Assembly (NCBI GenBank): GCA_031177685.1
Contig: JAPSGI010000017.1
Location: forward strand, 1-64,000
Direction of reading: 5' to 3'
Source of the DNA: Solirubrobacteraceae bacterium
GTDB taxonomy: Bacteria > Actinomycetota > Thermoleophilia > Solirubrobacterales > Solirubrobacteraceae
DNA: 64,000 bases
Positions 1 through 7,392 of this stretch are shown one piece after another. The number at the start of each line of letters is the position of its first letter. The first letter of the stretch is position 1. The notes under the pieces were generated by a model. The model ran no database searches. It saw only the letters and a list, made by a program, of their open reading frames with translations, and was not told where the DNA came from. The position numbers and the translations under genes were made by a program.

Positions 1-1499
1 CGCGCGATGCGCGCGCCGCGCCGGTGACGGTGCACCCGGCGATGGACGTGGCGGCGCACGTGGCGGTGGACCCTGCAGGTGCGCCGGGGCGCCGGCGCGG
101 CCGCCGCGGGCGGCGCGGGCGCCGGCGCGGCCGCCGGTTGGGCGGGCGCGGGTGCCGGGGCGGGCGCGGGCTCCTGCGGCGCCACGCTGGGCGCGCCGCC
201 CTCGGCGACTGCGCGGCCGAGATGGCCGTACCAGCGCTCCGCCTGCGGGTTGGCCGGGTCGCCGCCGAAGCCGAAGCCGAGCGCGGTCGCCTCGGCCGCG
301 TCGGCGCGCAGCTTGGACGTGATCTGCGCCGGGGTCATCCCGGCGCACGGTCCGGCGGCGCCGTTCTCCCCCAGGCACAGCGCGACCAGTCCGGCCACGT
401 GCGGCGCCGCCATGCTGGTCCCGCTCATGCGGGCGTACTGGCCCCCGGGATACGTGGAGAGGACGCACACGCCCGGCGCGGCCAGCGTGTGCGCCGCGTC
501 GGCGTCCAGCGTGGCGAAGTTCGAGAAGCTGGCCGCGAGGTCGTCGGACTCGCCGGCGCGGCAGACCGCGCCCTGGGCGCCGGGAAACCCGTCGCCGTCG
601 CTCATCGCGGTCACCGTGAGCGCCTCCGGGTACCAGGCGGGCGTGTCGGGCGGGCTGGCGCCGAAATCCCAGCCGTCGTTGCCGGCGGCCACGACCACGG
701 ACACGCCGCGGGCGACCGTGCGGCAGACCGCCTCGTGCAGCGGGTCGGCGTTCTCGCCGCAGTCCGAGTACACGCCAAGGCCGCCGAGGCTCATGTTCGC
801 CACGCCGATCCGCAGAGCCGACGCGTTGGCCGTCACCCAGTCCAGCCCGCAGATGACCGAGGAGTCGCTGCCGCTCCCGTTCGCGTCGAGCACCTTCAGC
901 GCGTGGACCCGGGTGCCCGGCGCCACGCCGACGACGCCCCCCGCGCCGTTGCGCGCGCCGACCGTGCCGGCCACGTGCGTGCCGTGGCCGTGGTCGTCGT
1001 CGGCGCTGCCCGTCCCGGTGCAGTCCTTCGCGGAGCCGACGTTCAGGTCGGGATGGTCGAGGTCGATGCCGGTGTCGATCACCGCCACGGACGACGTGGC
1101 GGATCCGCGGACGGAGTTCGTCGTGCCCGCGCCCACGCGGCGCACGCCGAAGGGGACGCTGTCCCCCGCCGCCACCGGCGCGCCGATCGCCCGGCGCGGG
1201 CGGTCGGGCGTGACCGACGCGACCTCGGGATCGGCGCGCAGCGCGGCGACCTGCGCGGCGCTCAGGCGCGCCGCGAAGCCGCGCACGGCATGGCGGAAGC
1301 GCAGGCGGGCGCGGAAGCCCCGCGCGCGCTCGCGCGCGTTCGTCTCGGCGTCCACGCCGGCGGCCCCCGGCGCGTACGTGACGATCCACTGCCCGGGGGT
1401 CGCGGGCGGCGCGGCCGGCCTTTCGCGCGCGGACGCGCCGGGGGCGGCCACCGCCGCCACCGTCAGGACAGCCCACATCGTGCGCCTGAAACGCCTCAC
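1..1499 (-). CDS. Secreted subtilisin-like S8 serine protease, 3' end outside window
   Basis: Extracellular serine endopeptidase of the subtilase family. Not in the ORF track because its stop lies beyond base 1; I translated it from the minus strand. A GTG start at 1499 gives an Arg-rich n-region and hydrophobic core (MRRFRRTMWAVLTVAAVAA), a signal peptide, then an I9-like propeptide. The catalytic triad is visible: Asp142 in AVIDTGID, His175 in HGHGTHVAG, Ser362 in SGTSMAAPH; the oxyanion Asn is in VVAAGNDG. After the catalytic domain a Pro/Ala linker leads into a tract of alternating His, Arg and Val, still open at the edge. At least 499 residues are in the window. It lies 66 bp downstream of aroA on the same strand and may be separately transcribed. 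Start ATG1478 is an alternative. Confidence 0.9.
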   Translation of the reverse strand, partial: MRRFRRTMWAVLTVAAVAAPGASARERPAAPPATPGQWIVTYAPGAAGVDAETNARERARGFRARLRFRHAVRGFAARLSAAQVAALRADPEVASVTPDRPRRAIGAPVAAGDSVPFGVRRVGAGTTNSVRGSATSSVAVIDTGIDLDHPDLNVGSAKDCTGTGSADDDHGHGTHVAGTVGARNGAGGVVGVAPGTRVHALKVLDANGSGSDSSVICGLDWVTANASALRIGVANMSLGGLGVYSDCGENADPLHEAVCRTVARGVSVVVAAGNDGWDFGASPPDTPAWYPEALTVTAMSDGDGFPGAQGAVCRAGESDDLAASFSNFATLDADAAHTLAAPGVCVLSTYPGGQYARMSGTSMAAPHVAGLVALCLGENGAAGPCAGMTPAQITSKLRADAAEATALGFGFGGDPANPQAERWYGHLGRAVAEGGAPSVAPQEPAPAPAPAPAQPAAAPAPAPPAAAAPAPRRTCRVHRHVRRHVHRRVHRHRRGARIA

Positions 1500-1565
1500 T
1501 CCCGTCCTATCGGCCGCCACCGGCACAAGTTTGACCGCAGCGGTCGGCACGCGGACACCCGTGCG

Positions 1566-2861
1566 TCAGGCGAGCGTGCCCAGGTGCTCCAGGAACAGCG
1601 GGTACGAGATGGCCGCGGCGTCCATGCCGAGGACCGTGACGCCCTCGCGGGAGGCCAGTCCGGCGACGGCGCCGAGCATGGCCACGCGGTGGTCGCCGTG
1701 GGAGTCCAGCACGCCGCCCTGCAGCCCGCCGGTGCCGCTGACCGCGAAGCCGTCCTCGGTCGGCTCGATCTCGCCGCCCAGCGCGCGCAGTCCCTCCACC
1801 ACCGCGGCGATGCGGTCGGACTCCTTGACGCGCAGCTCGCCCGCGCCGCGGACGATCGTGTCGCCCTCCGCGAAGCACCCGAGCAGCGCGACCAGCGGCA
1901 GCTCGTCGATCGCCAGCGGGACCTCGTCGGCCTCCACGACCGTCCCCACCAGCGGGCCGGCGCGCACGTCGAGCTCGGACACCGGCTCCTCGGTGGGGAT
2001 CTCGCGGGGCGGCGGCGGCGACTCGAAGTCGCCCACCACCACGCCGCCCATGCGCTCGAGGATCCGCAGGAAGCCCGTCCGCGTCCAGTTCACGCCGACG
2101 TCGCGCAGCAGCAGCCGCGAGCCCGGCACCAGGACGCCCGCGGCGATCAGGAAGGCCGCCGAGGACAGGTCTCCCGGCACCGTGATCTCGTCCAGCTCGA
2201 GCTCGTCGGTGCGCGCGACCACGATGCGCCCGTCGTCGCGGCTCACCCCCGCCCCGGCGCGCGCGAGCAGCCGCTCGGTGTGGTCGCGGCTGGGGCGCGG
2301 CTCGGCGACCGCGACCTCGCCCAGGGACAGCAGCCCGGCCAGCAGCACGCACGACTTCACCTGCGCGCTGGCCACCGGCAGCTCGTAGTCCAGCGAGCCC
2401 AGCCGGGCGCCGTGGACGGTGAAGGGCGGGAAGCGCCCGTTCGTGGCGTCCACGCGCGCGCCCAGCATGCGCAGCGGCTCGGCGATCCGGTCCACGGGAC
2501 GCCGGCGGATGGACTCGTCGCCGTCCAGCGTCCACGAGCCCTCCTGCCCGGCCAGCCATCCCGGCAGCAGGCGCATCAGCGTCCCGGAGTTGCCCACGTC
2601 GATCGGGGCGTCGGCGGGCGCGGCGCCGCGCAGGCCGCCGCCGCGGATCACGATCTGGTCGGGACGCGCCTCCACGAGCGCGCCCACGGCGCGCAGCGCG
2701 TCCAGCGTGGAGTTGGTGTCGCCCGCGTCGAGGTAGTTGCGCACGTGCACCGGCTCCGCGCACATCGCGGCCAGCAGGGCGGCGCGGTGCGAGATCGACT
2801 TGTCCGGCGGAGCCACGAGGTCCCCGCGCAGGCGGGCGGCCGGCTCGAAGCGCGTCCTCAC
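1566..2861 (-). CDS. aroA: 3-phosphoshikimate 1-carboxyvinyltransferase (EPSP synthase)
   Basis: Transfers the enolpyruvyl group of PEP to shikimate-3-phosphate, the sixth shikimate-pathway step, in the cytoplasm. The track ORF (1566-3965) starts far too early; homology begins at RTRFEPAARL. A GTG at 2861 overlaps the tyrA stop by 4 nt (GTGA), giving 431 residues, the normal family size. Signatures seen: APPDKSISHRA near the N-terminus (PEP/S3P-binding Lys and Ser), NSGTLMRLLPG, SRDHTERLL, and a C-terminal KESDRIAAV and GDHRVAML. It is the third gene of the translationally coupled aroF-tyrA-aroA set and so lies downstream of the putative aromatic attenuator. Confidence 0.96.
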   Translation of the reverse strand: MRTRFEPAARLRGDLVAPPDKSISHRAALLAAMCAEPVHVRNYLDAGDTNSTLDALRAVGALVEARPDQIVIRGGGLRGAAPADAPIDVGNSGTLMRLLPGWLAGQEGSWTLDGDESIRRRPVDRIAEPLRMLGARVDATNGRFPPFTVHGARLGSLDYELPVASAQVKSCVLLAGLLSLGEVAVAEPRPSRDHTERLLARAGAGVSRDDGRIVVARTDELELDEITVPGDLSSAAFLIAAGVLVPGSRLLLRDVGVNWTRTGFLRILERMGGVVVGDFESPPPPREIPTEEPVSELDVRAGPLVGTVVEADEVPLAIDELPLVALLGCFAEGDTIVRGAGELRVKESDRIAAVVEGLRALGGEIEPTEDGFAVSGTGGLQGGVLDSHGDHRVAMLGAVAGLASREGVTVLGMDAAAISYPLFLEHLGTLA

Positions 2862-3931
2862 GGGCGCGCCACCGGGTAGCCCAGCTGCGACACGAGCGCC
2901 TCGGCGCGATTCGCCGCCGCGTCGCCGGCGATCCACAGCGCGACCACGCCGTCGCGCATGTCGCTGGAGGGGTAGAGCGCCATGTCGTTTATGTCGATCC
3001 CGGCGCGGCCGAGCTCGAGCGCCAGCCGCGCCACCACGCCCGGCTGGTTGGGCACCGAGGCGCGCAGCTCGTGGACCGGGCCGCCGGCGAGCTCGCGCTC
3101 CAGCAGCTGACGCCGCGCCGTGCGGGCGGCCGCGTTCCACTCCGTCACGCGGCGCGCGTCGCCCGTGGTCAATGCGTCGCGGACGTCGGCCAGGCGGCGC
3201 ACGGTCTCGTCGATGCGCTCGACGACCGCGTCGCGGTTGGCCAGGTAGATGTCGGTCCAGATCGCGTCGTTGGCGCCCGCCACTCGCGTCGCGTCGCGAA
3301 AGCTCGGGCCCGCGGCGGGCAGGCGCTCGTCCTCGTCGGCCAGTGCGGCGGCCGCCTGGCCGACCAGGACGTTGGCCAGCACGTGCGGGAGGTGGGAGAC
3401 GCTCGCCATCAGGCGGTCGTGGGCGGCGGCGTCGATCGCGACGGGCCGCGCGCCGTAGCCCGCGATCGTGCGGTGCAGGCGCTCGAAGAGCGTGCCCGCG
3501 GTTTTCGCGGCCGGGGTGAGGTACCAGGTGGCGCCCTCGAACAGGTCGGCGCGCGCGTACGCCACGCCGGCCGTCTCGGCCCCGGCCAGGGGGTGCCCGC
3601 CCACGAAGCGCGGATCGTCGCGCCCCTCCACCACGACGCGCTTGGTCGAGCCGACGTCGGTGACCACGCACTGCTCGCCGGCGGCCCCGAGCACCTCGTC
3701 GAGCACCGCGGGCAGCGCGCCCACCGGCGCGGCGACGAACGCCGTGTCGGCGCCCTGCAGCGCCTCGGCGCTCGACCCGCACGGGTCGTCGACCGCGCCC
3801 AGGGCGACGGCCTGCTCGAGCACGCCGGCGGCCGGGTCGAAGCCGCGCACGCGCGCGCCCGTGCGCTCGCGGGCCGCGAGGCCGATCGAGCCGCCGATCA
3901 GACCGACGCCGATGACCGCTACGACGCTCAG
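2858..3931 (-). CDS. tyrA: Prephenate dehydrogenase with C-terminal ACT domain
   Basis: Oxidatively decarboxylates prephenate to 4-hydroxyphenylpyruvate for tyrosine synthesis, using NAD(P). The N-terminus carries a Rossmann motif, VIGVGLIGGSIG, followed by GGHPLAGAETAG and a helical dehydrogenase domain (SHLPHVLANVL). The last ~75 residues, starting at HELRASVPNQPG, form an ACT domain, expected to bind an aromatic amino acid for feedback control. No ATG, GTG or TTG lies in frame between the aroF overlap and the Rossmann motif. The best fit is a CTG at 3931 overlapping the aroF stop by 4 nt (CTGA), giving 357 residues. In-frame GTG3997 or an ATG near 4006 would instead overlap aroF by about 70-80 nt. 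Confidence 0.92.
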   Translation of the reverse strand: MSVVAVIGVGLIGGSIGLAARERTGARVRGFDPAAGVLEQAVALGAVDDPCGSSAEALQGADTAFVAAPVGALPAVLDEVLGAAGEQCVVTDVGSTKRVVVEGRDDPRFVGGHPLAGAETAGVAYARADLFEGATWYLTPAAKTAGTLFERLHRTIAGYGARPVAIDAAAHDRLMASVSHLPHVLANVLVGQAAAALADEDERLPAAGPSFRDATRVAGANDAIWTDIYLANRDAVVERIDETVRRLADVRDALTTGDARRVTEWNAAARTARRQLLERELAGGPVHELRASVPNQPGVVARLALELGRAGIDINDMALYPSSDMRDGVVALWIAGDAAANRAEALVSQLGYPVARP

Positions 3932-5010
3932 CTTGCCGCTCGCCGCGCTCGCACCGCCGCCGCAAGCTCGTCGAGGACGCCCACCGTCATGTCCCACGAC
4001 ATGCATGCGTCGGTGACCGACTGCCCGTAGGTCAGGGGCATGCCGGGCGCCAGGTCCTGACGGCCCTCCACCAGGAACGACTCCAGCATGACGCCCACGA
4101 TCGCCCGGTTGCCCTCGCCGACCTGGGCGGCCACGTCCGCGCCCACGGCGGGCTGGCGCGCGTGGTCCTTGCCGCTGTTGTCGTGCGAGGCGTCGATCAC
4201 CAGACGCTGCGGCAGTCCGGCCGCCTGCAGCCGCTCCAGCGCCTCGGCCACCTGCGGCGCCGTGTGGTTGGGCTGGCCGCGGCCGCCGCGCAGGATCAGG
4301 TGGCAGTCGCGGTTGCCGCGCGTGTGGAGGATCGCCGGGGTCCCGCTGACGTCGACCCCCGCGAACACGTGCTGCGCCGCCGCCGCGCGCACCGCGTCGA
4401 CCGCCACGCCGACGTTGCCGTCCGTGCGGTTCTTGAACCCGACCGGCATGGAGAGCCCGGACGCCAGCTGGCGGTGGATCTGGCTCTCGGTGGTGCGCGC
4501 GCCGATGGCGCCCCACGAGACGGCGTCGGAGATGTACTGCGGCATGATCGGGTCCAGGAACTCGCAGCCGATCGGCAGGCCCATTCCGAGCACGTCGAGC
4601 AGCAGGCCGCGGGCCAGCCGCAACCCGGTGTTGACGTCGCCGGACTCGTCGAGGTGCGGGTCGTTGATCATGCCCTTCCACCCGATCGTGGTGCGCGGCT
4701 TCTCGAAGTACACGCGCATCGCCACGCACAGGTCGTCGCCCAGCTCGGCCGCCTTGGCGCTCAGCAGGCGGGCGTAGTCGAGCGCCGCGTCGACGTCGTG
4801 GACGCTGCACGGGCCGACGATCGCGAGCAGGCGGTCGTCCTCGCCGCGCAGGATCGCCGCGACCTCGTCGCGGCCGCGCAGCACGACGTCCGCCTGCGCG
4901 GGGGACAGCGGCTGCTGGTGCAGGATCAGCGCCGGCGTCACGAGCGGTATGACCTGCTCGATGCGCTGGTCGCGTACTTGCTCTTCGGTGGGTGGAAGCC
5001 TGGTTCTCAT
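3928..5010 (-). CDS. aroF: 3-deoxy-7-phosphoheptulonate (DAHP) synthase, class I-alpha
   Basis: Condenses PEP and erythrose-4-phosphate to DAHP, the committed step of aromatic biosynthesis. Class I-alpha features seen include VGPCSVHD, MRVYFEKPRTTIGWKG, GCEFLDP, GFKNRTDGN, TRGNRDCHLILRGG and IDASHDNSGK. The ORF can start at 5055, but ATG5010 is preceded by a good ribosome site (GAGGGAAAG) and gives 360 residues. Immediately upstream lies a 30-residue aromatic-rich leader peptide and a GC-rich hairpin, so expression is probably controlled by attenuation. It is coupled to tyrA by a 4-nt overlap. Confidence 0.95.
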   Translation of the reverse strand: MRTRLPPTEEQVRDQRIEQVIPLVTPALILHQQPLSPAQADVVLRGRDEVAAILRGEDDRLLAIVGPCSVHDVDAALDYARLLSAKAAELGDDLCVAMRVYFEKPRTTIGWKGMINDPHLDESGDVNTGLRLARGLLLDVLGMGLPIGCEFLDPIMPQYISDAVSWGAIGARTTESQIHRQLASGLSMPVGFKNRTDGNVGVAVDAVRAAAAQHVFAGVDVSGTPAILHTRGNRDCHLILRGGRGQPNHTAPQVAEALERLQAAGLPQRLVIDASHDNSGKDHARQPAVGADVAAQVGEGNRAIVGVMLESFLVEGRQDLAPGMPLTYGQSVTDACMSWDMTVGVLDELAAAVRARRAAS

Positions 5011-5055
5011 CTTTCCCTCACTCGCGTCGGGGGGCTCTGCGGACTGGCGTGGCAT

Positions 5056-5101
5056 CTGGCGATCGGGGCCCGGGGGCCCGAGCGCCTAGCTAAATCGCCA
5101 G
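5056..5101 (-). promoter_or_regulatory. Putative attenuator structure of the aroF-tyrA-aroA operon
   Basis: In the minus-strand RNA, CUGGCGAU (within the leader codons for Trp27-Arg28-Phe29) is perfectly complementary over 8 nt to AUCGCCAG 30 nt downstream. The loop between them contains the leader stop and a G/C hairpin (CGGGCCC/GGGCCCCG type). A ribosome stalled on the aromatic codons would cover the upstream arm and change the fold. There is no U-tract, so control could be by Rho-dependent termination or by access to the aroF ribosome site rather than by classical termination. Confidence 0.6.
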
Positions 5102-5178
5102 GCGTAGGCGTAGGAGAACCAGCCGTACTCGCCGCCGGCGGGCGTGGGTGCGAAGGAGATGCCGAGGCGATCGGTCAT
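5086..5178 (-). CDS. Aromatic-rich leader peptide upstream of aroF (30 aa)
   Basis: Short reading frame in the track only as part of a longer spurious ORF (5086-5295). From ATG5178 it encodes 30 residues. The C-terminal stretch EYGWFSYAYAWRF holds seven aromatic residues (three Tyr, two Trp, two Phe) in 13, followed by Ser and TAG. It sits 37 nt after hisC and about 75 nt before the aroF start, on the same strand. A GC-rich hairpin begins right after its stop. This is the layout of a ribosome-stalling attenuator that senses charged Tyr, Phe and Trp tRNAs. A leader peptide ahead of aroF is, from memory, reported in Corynebacterium glutamicum (aroR). Translation itself is inferred. Confidence 0.75.
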   Translation of the reverse strand: MTDRLGISFAPTPAGGEYGWFSYAYAWRFS

Positions 5179-5215
5179 GGCCAGGCGAACCTTTGTACCA
5201 GACGGCGCGCCGCGC

Positions 5216-6295
5216 CTACAAGACCTCGCCCAGCGCGGCGAGGAAGCGCCCGTTCTCCTCGGGCGTGCCGCAGGTGACCCGCAGGCAGCCCGCACGGCCC
5301 AGCGAGGCGCCGGCGCGGACCAGCACCTTGCGCTCCCCCAGGCTGCGCACGACGGTCGCCTCGTCGGCGCTCTCGGGCAGCGCGAACCACACGAAGTTGG
5401 CCTGGGACTGCGCGGGGTGCAGGCCCAGCGCGCGCAGCCCGTCCTCCAGCTCCAGCCGCGCCGCGATCGTCTGCTCGACCCGGCGCGCCACCTCGTCCTG
5501 GTGGCGCAGCGCCTCCAGCGCCGCGGCCTGCGCGGCGACGTTGGCGAAGAACGGCTGGCGGACCTGGTCGACCGCGGTCCGGAAGGTTTCCGCGCCGCAC
5601 AGGCCGTAGCCCACGCGCAGCCCGGCCAGGCCGTAGACCTTGGAGAAGGTGCGCAGCAGGACCAGGTTGGGGTGGCGCTCGAGCAGGTCGACCGTGGCGT
5701 CGGGGTCCTCGAGCACGGCGAACTCCCGGTAGGCCTCGTCGAGGATCACGCACACCGAGGGCGGCACGCGCTCCAGCAGCGCCCGGATCTGCGCCAGCGG
5801 GACGGCGGTGCTGGTCGGGTTGTTGGGGTTGCACACGACGAGCATCCGCGTCGCGACGGTGACCGCCGCGGCCATCGCGTCGAGGTCGTGGCGCTCCTCC
5901 GCGTCCAGCGGGACCGTGACGGGGCGCGCCCCGGACGCGGCCGCCAGGTGGGGGTACATCGAGAACGACGGCCAGGCGTAGACGATCTCCGCCCCCGGCT
6001 CCAGCAGGGCCTCCGCCGCCGCGAGCAGGATGTCGCAGGAGCCGTTGCCGATCGCGATGCGGCCGGCCGGCACGCCGTGGCGGCGGCTCAGCGCCGCGCG
6101 CAGCGACGCGTTGCCGGGATCGGGGTAGCGGTTGACGGTCTCCAGCGCGCGCCGCGCCGCCTCCAGCACGCCGGGCGCGGGCGCGAACGGCGTCTCGTTG
6201 GACGCCAGCATCGCCACGTCGGCGTCCAGCGCGTAGCCGTCCGCGGCCGGGTAGACCGGGATGCGCCGGATCCGCTCCGCGAACTCGAGGGACAT
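5216..6295 (-). CDS. hisC: Histidinol-phosphate / aromatic amino acid aminotransferase (class I/II, PLP)
   Basis: PLP-dependent fold-type I aminotransferase. Seen: LASNETPF, YPDPGNASLR, GNGSCDILL, VVCNPNNPTS, LDEAYREF, the PLP-Lys motif LRTFSKVYGLAGLRVGY, and SQANFVWF near the C-terminus. Length is 359 residues from ATG6295; the long track ORF is an upstream extension. The sequence resembles actinobacterial HisC2/Pat enzymes, some of which transaminate phenylpyruvate and 4-hydroxyphenylpyruvate. Its place between aroH and aroF, away from any his genes, favours a role in the last step of Phe/Tyr synthesis. It starts 5 nt after the cupin stop. The substrate cannot be fixed from sequence alone. 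Confidence 0.88.
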   Translation of the reverse strand: MSLEFAERIRRIPVYPAADGYALDADVAMLASNETPFAPAPGVLEAARRALETVNRYPDPGNASLRAALSRRHGVPAGRIAIGNGSCDILLAAAEALLEPGAEIVYAWPSFSMYPHLAAASGARPVTVPLDAEERHDLDAMAAAVTVATRMLVVCNPNNPTSTAVPLAQIRALLERVPPSVCVILDEAYREFAVLEDPDATVDLLERHPNLVLLRTFSKVYGLAGLRVGYGLCGAETFRTAVDQVRQPFFANVAAQAAALEALRHQDEVARRVEQTIAARLELEDGLRALGLHPAQSQANFVWFALPESADEATVVRSLGERKVLVRAGASLGRAGCLRVTCGTPEENGRFLAALGEVL

Positions 6296-6300
6296 GGCGC

Positions 6301-6723
6301 CTATTGTGGCGCGCCGGGCGGGCCGCCAGGGCCGAAGCGGCTGGTCTCGCCCTCGGGCAGGCGCCCGTCGCGGCCCACGTAGCCGTCCTTGCCGCCCACC
6401 ACCAGGTACACGGCGTCCTCCTCGCCGACGTTGCGGACCTTGCGGACGGTCGCCGCGTCCACCCGCGCGGCGGCGCCGGGCTCCAGGCGGTGCGCGGTCC
6501 CGTCGCCGAACTCCATCTCGATCGTCCCGCGGTGGACGAAGTACAGCTCCTCCTGCTCGTCGTGGAAGTGGCGGCCGGTCTCCAGGCCCGGCGGCAGGAC
6601 CAGCGCGTTGACCCCGAACGCCTTCACGTCCAGCGCCCGCCGGACCTTGCGGAACCCGTAGCGGTCCCCCATGTCGTCGATGTGGCCGACGGCGTAGCCC
6701 TCGCCGGTGGCGATCTCGCTCAT
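6301..6723 (-). CDS. Small cupin-domain protein in the aromatic operon
   Basis: Single-domain cupin, 140 residues, with the metal-binding motif pattern GRHFHDEQEELYFV (H-x-H-x4-E) near residue 55 and a second, less complete motif after RVDAATVRKVRNVG. The C-terminal 25 residues are Gly/Pro-rich and probably disordered. The ATG at 6723 overlaps the aroH stop by 4 nt (ATGA) and hisC starts 5 nt after its stop, so it is translationally embedded in the operon. Cupins can be isomerases, dioxygenases or ligand-binding proteins. The position between chorismate mutase and the aminotransferase suggests an aromatic-metabolism role, but no activity can be assigned. Confidence 0.85.
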   Translation of the reverse strand: MSEIATGEGYAVGHIDDMGDRYGFRKVRRALDVKAFGVNALVLPPGLETGRHFHDEQEELYFVHRGTIEMEFGDGTAHRLEPGAAARVDAATVRKVRNVGEEDAVYLVVGGKDGYVGRDGRLPEGETSRFGPGGPPGAPQ

Positions 6724-7085
6724 TGGGCGGCCTCCAGGTCGGTGCGCAGGGAACCGGCCTCGCCGAGGTAGACGTGGCGGGGCACGTGGCCCTCCTGCGC
6801 GTGGTAGTGCAGCAGCAGGCGGATGACGCGCGGCAGCGCCCCGGGCCGATCGATCTCCCGCGCACAGAGCAGCGGCACGCGGTCCAGGCCGAGGTTGCGC
6901 GCCGCCACGGCCGGGAACTCCGCGTCCAGGTCGGCCGTCGCGGTGAAGATGCAGCTGACCATCGCCTCGGGACGCAGGTCGTTGCGCTCCATCACCGCGC
7001 GCAGCAGCTCGGCGGTGCGGGCCAGGATCGGCTCCGGCTCGTTGGCCTCCACGTCGATGGCGCCGCGCAGCGCGAACAGTCGCAT
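6720..7085 (-). CDS. aroH: Monofunctional chorismate mutase, AroH class
   Basis: Rearranges chorismate to prephenate, the branch point to Phe and Tyr. The 121-residue length and motifs fit the trimeric AroH fold (Bacillus type): LRGAIDVEANEP at the N-terminus with the active-site Arg, SCIFTATADLDAEFPA, LLCAREID with the substrate-binding Arg, and RVIRLLLHYH. It heads the run aroH-cupin-hisC-leader-aroF-tyrA-aroA, all on the minus strand. A TACAGT box lies 8 nt upstream of the ATG, so the message is probably leaderless. Confidence 0.94.
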   Translation of the reverse strand: MRLFALRGAIDVEANEPEPILARTAELLRAVMERNDLRPEAMVSCIFTATADLDAEFPAVAARNLGLDRVPLLCAREIDRPGALPRVIRLLLHYHAQEGHVPRHVYLGEAGSLRTDLEAAQ

Positions 7086-7093
7086 GGCGCGCG

Positions 7094-7099
7094 ACTGTA
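7094..7099 (-). promoter_or_regulatory. Putative -10 box (TACAGT) for aroH
   Basis: TACAGT on the minus strand, 8 nt before the aroH ATG, fits the TANNNT consensus and leaderless spacing seen at several genes here. No convincing -35 was picked out. Confidence 0.45.
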
Positions 7100-7115
7100 C
7101 CGGCGGGCGGTGCGC

Positions 7116-7283
7116 CTAGCGCGCGACGGCGCGGTACTCGGACCGCGTCAGCTCGTCCCAGCGCATGCTCTGCGCGGGCACGCGCAGCAGCGACGCGGCG
7201 ACCAGCTCGCGCTGCGAGCGGCCGGTGCGCGCGGGGTGCGCGCTGCACTTGCCGTTCCAGTGGATCTGCTTCGGATAGACCAT
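7116..7283 (-). CDS. Small hypothetical protein, 55 aa
   Basis: Too short for the ORF track in this form. Minus-strand ATG7283 to TAG7116 encodes a basic 55-residue protein beginning MVYPKQIHWNGKCSAHP and ending RWDELTRSEYRAVAR. The composition, with Trp, Tyr, Lys and few runs of Arg/Ala, looks more protein-like than the shadow ORFs around it. It ends 30 nt before aroH on the same strand and is divergent from the Crp-type gene at 7393. No family is recognised. It could instead be untranslated 5' sequence. Confidence 0.45.
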   Translation of the reverse strand: MVYPKQIHWNGKCSAHPARTGRSQRELVAASLLRVPAQSMRWDELTRSEYRAVAR

Positions 7284-7380
7284 GACGAGACGGTCCCACC
7301 GCGCGATCCGGGCGTCGTGCGCGCGTGCGACGCACGGTGTGTGACGGTCGCGACGTTGCGGCGGCGGCCGGGCGACGGAC

Positions 7381-7386
7381 TAGGCT
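7381..7386 (+). promoter_or_regulatory. Putative -10 box (TAGGCT) for the Crp-family gene
   Basis: TAGGCT lies 6 nt before the ATG at 7393, the spacing expected for a leaderless transcript. A loose -35 candidate, TTGCGG, lies 19 nt upstream of it. Confidence 0.5.
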
Positions 7387-7392
7387 GCGCGC

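Noticed and set aside
24-2879. 951-aa plus-strand ORF and its 769-aa companion (79-2388)
   Set aside because: They are antisense shadows of the S8 protease and aroA, Arg/Ala/His-rich with no domain, and high GC keeps stops rare.
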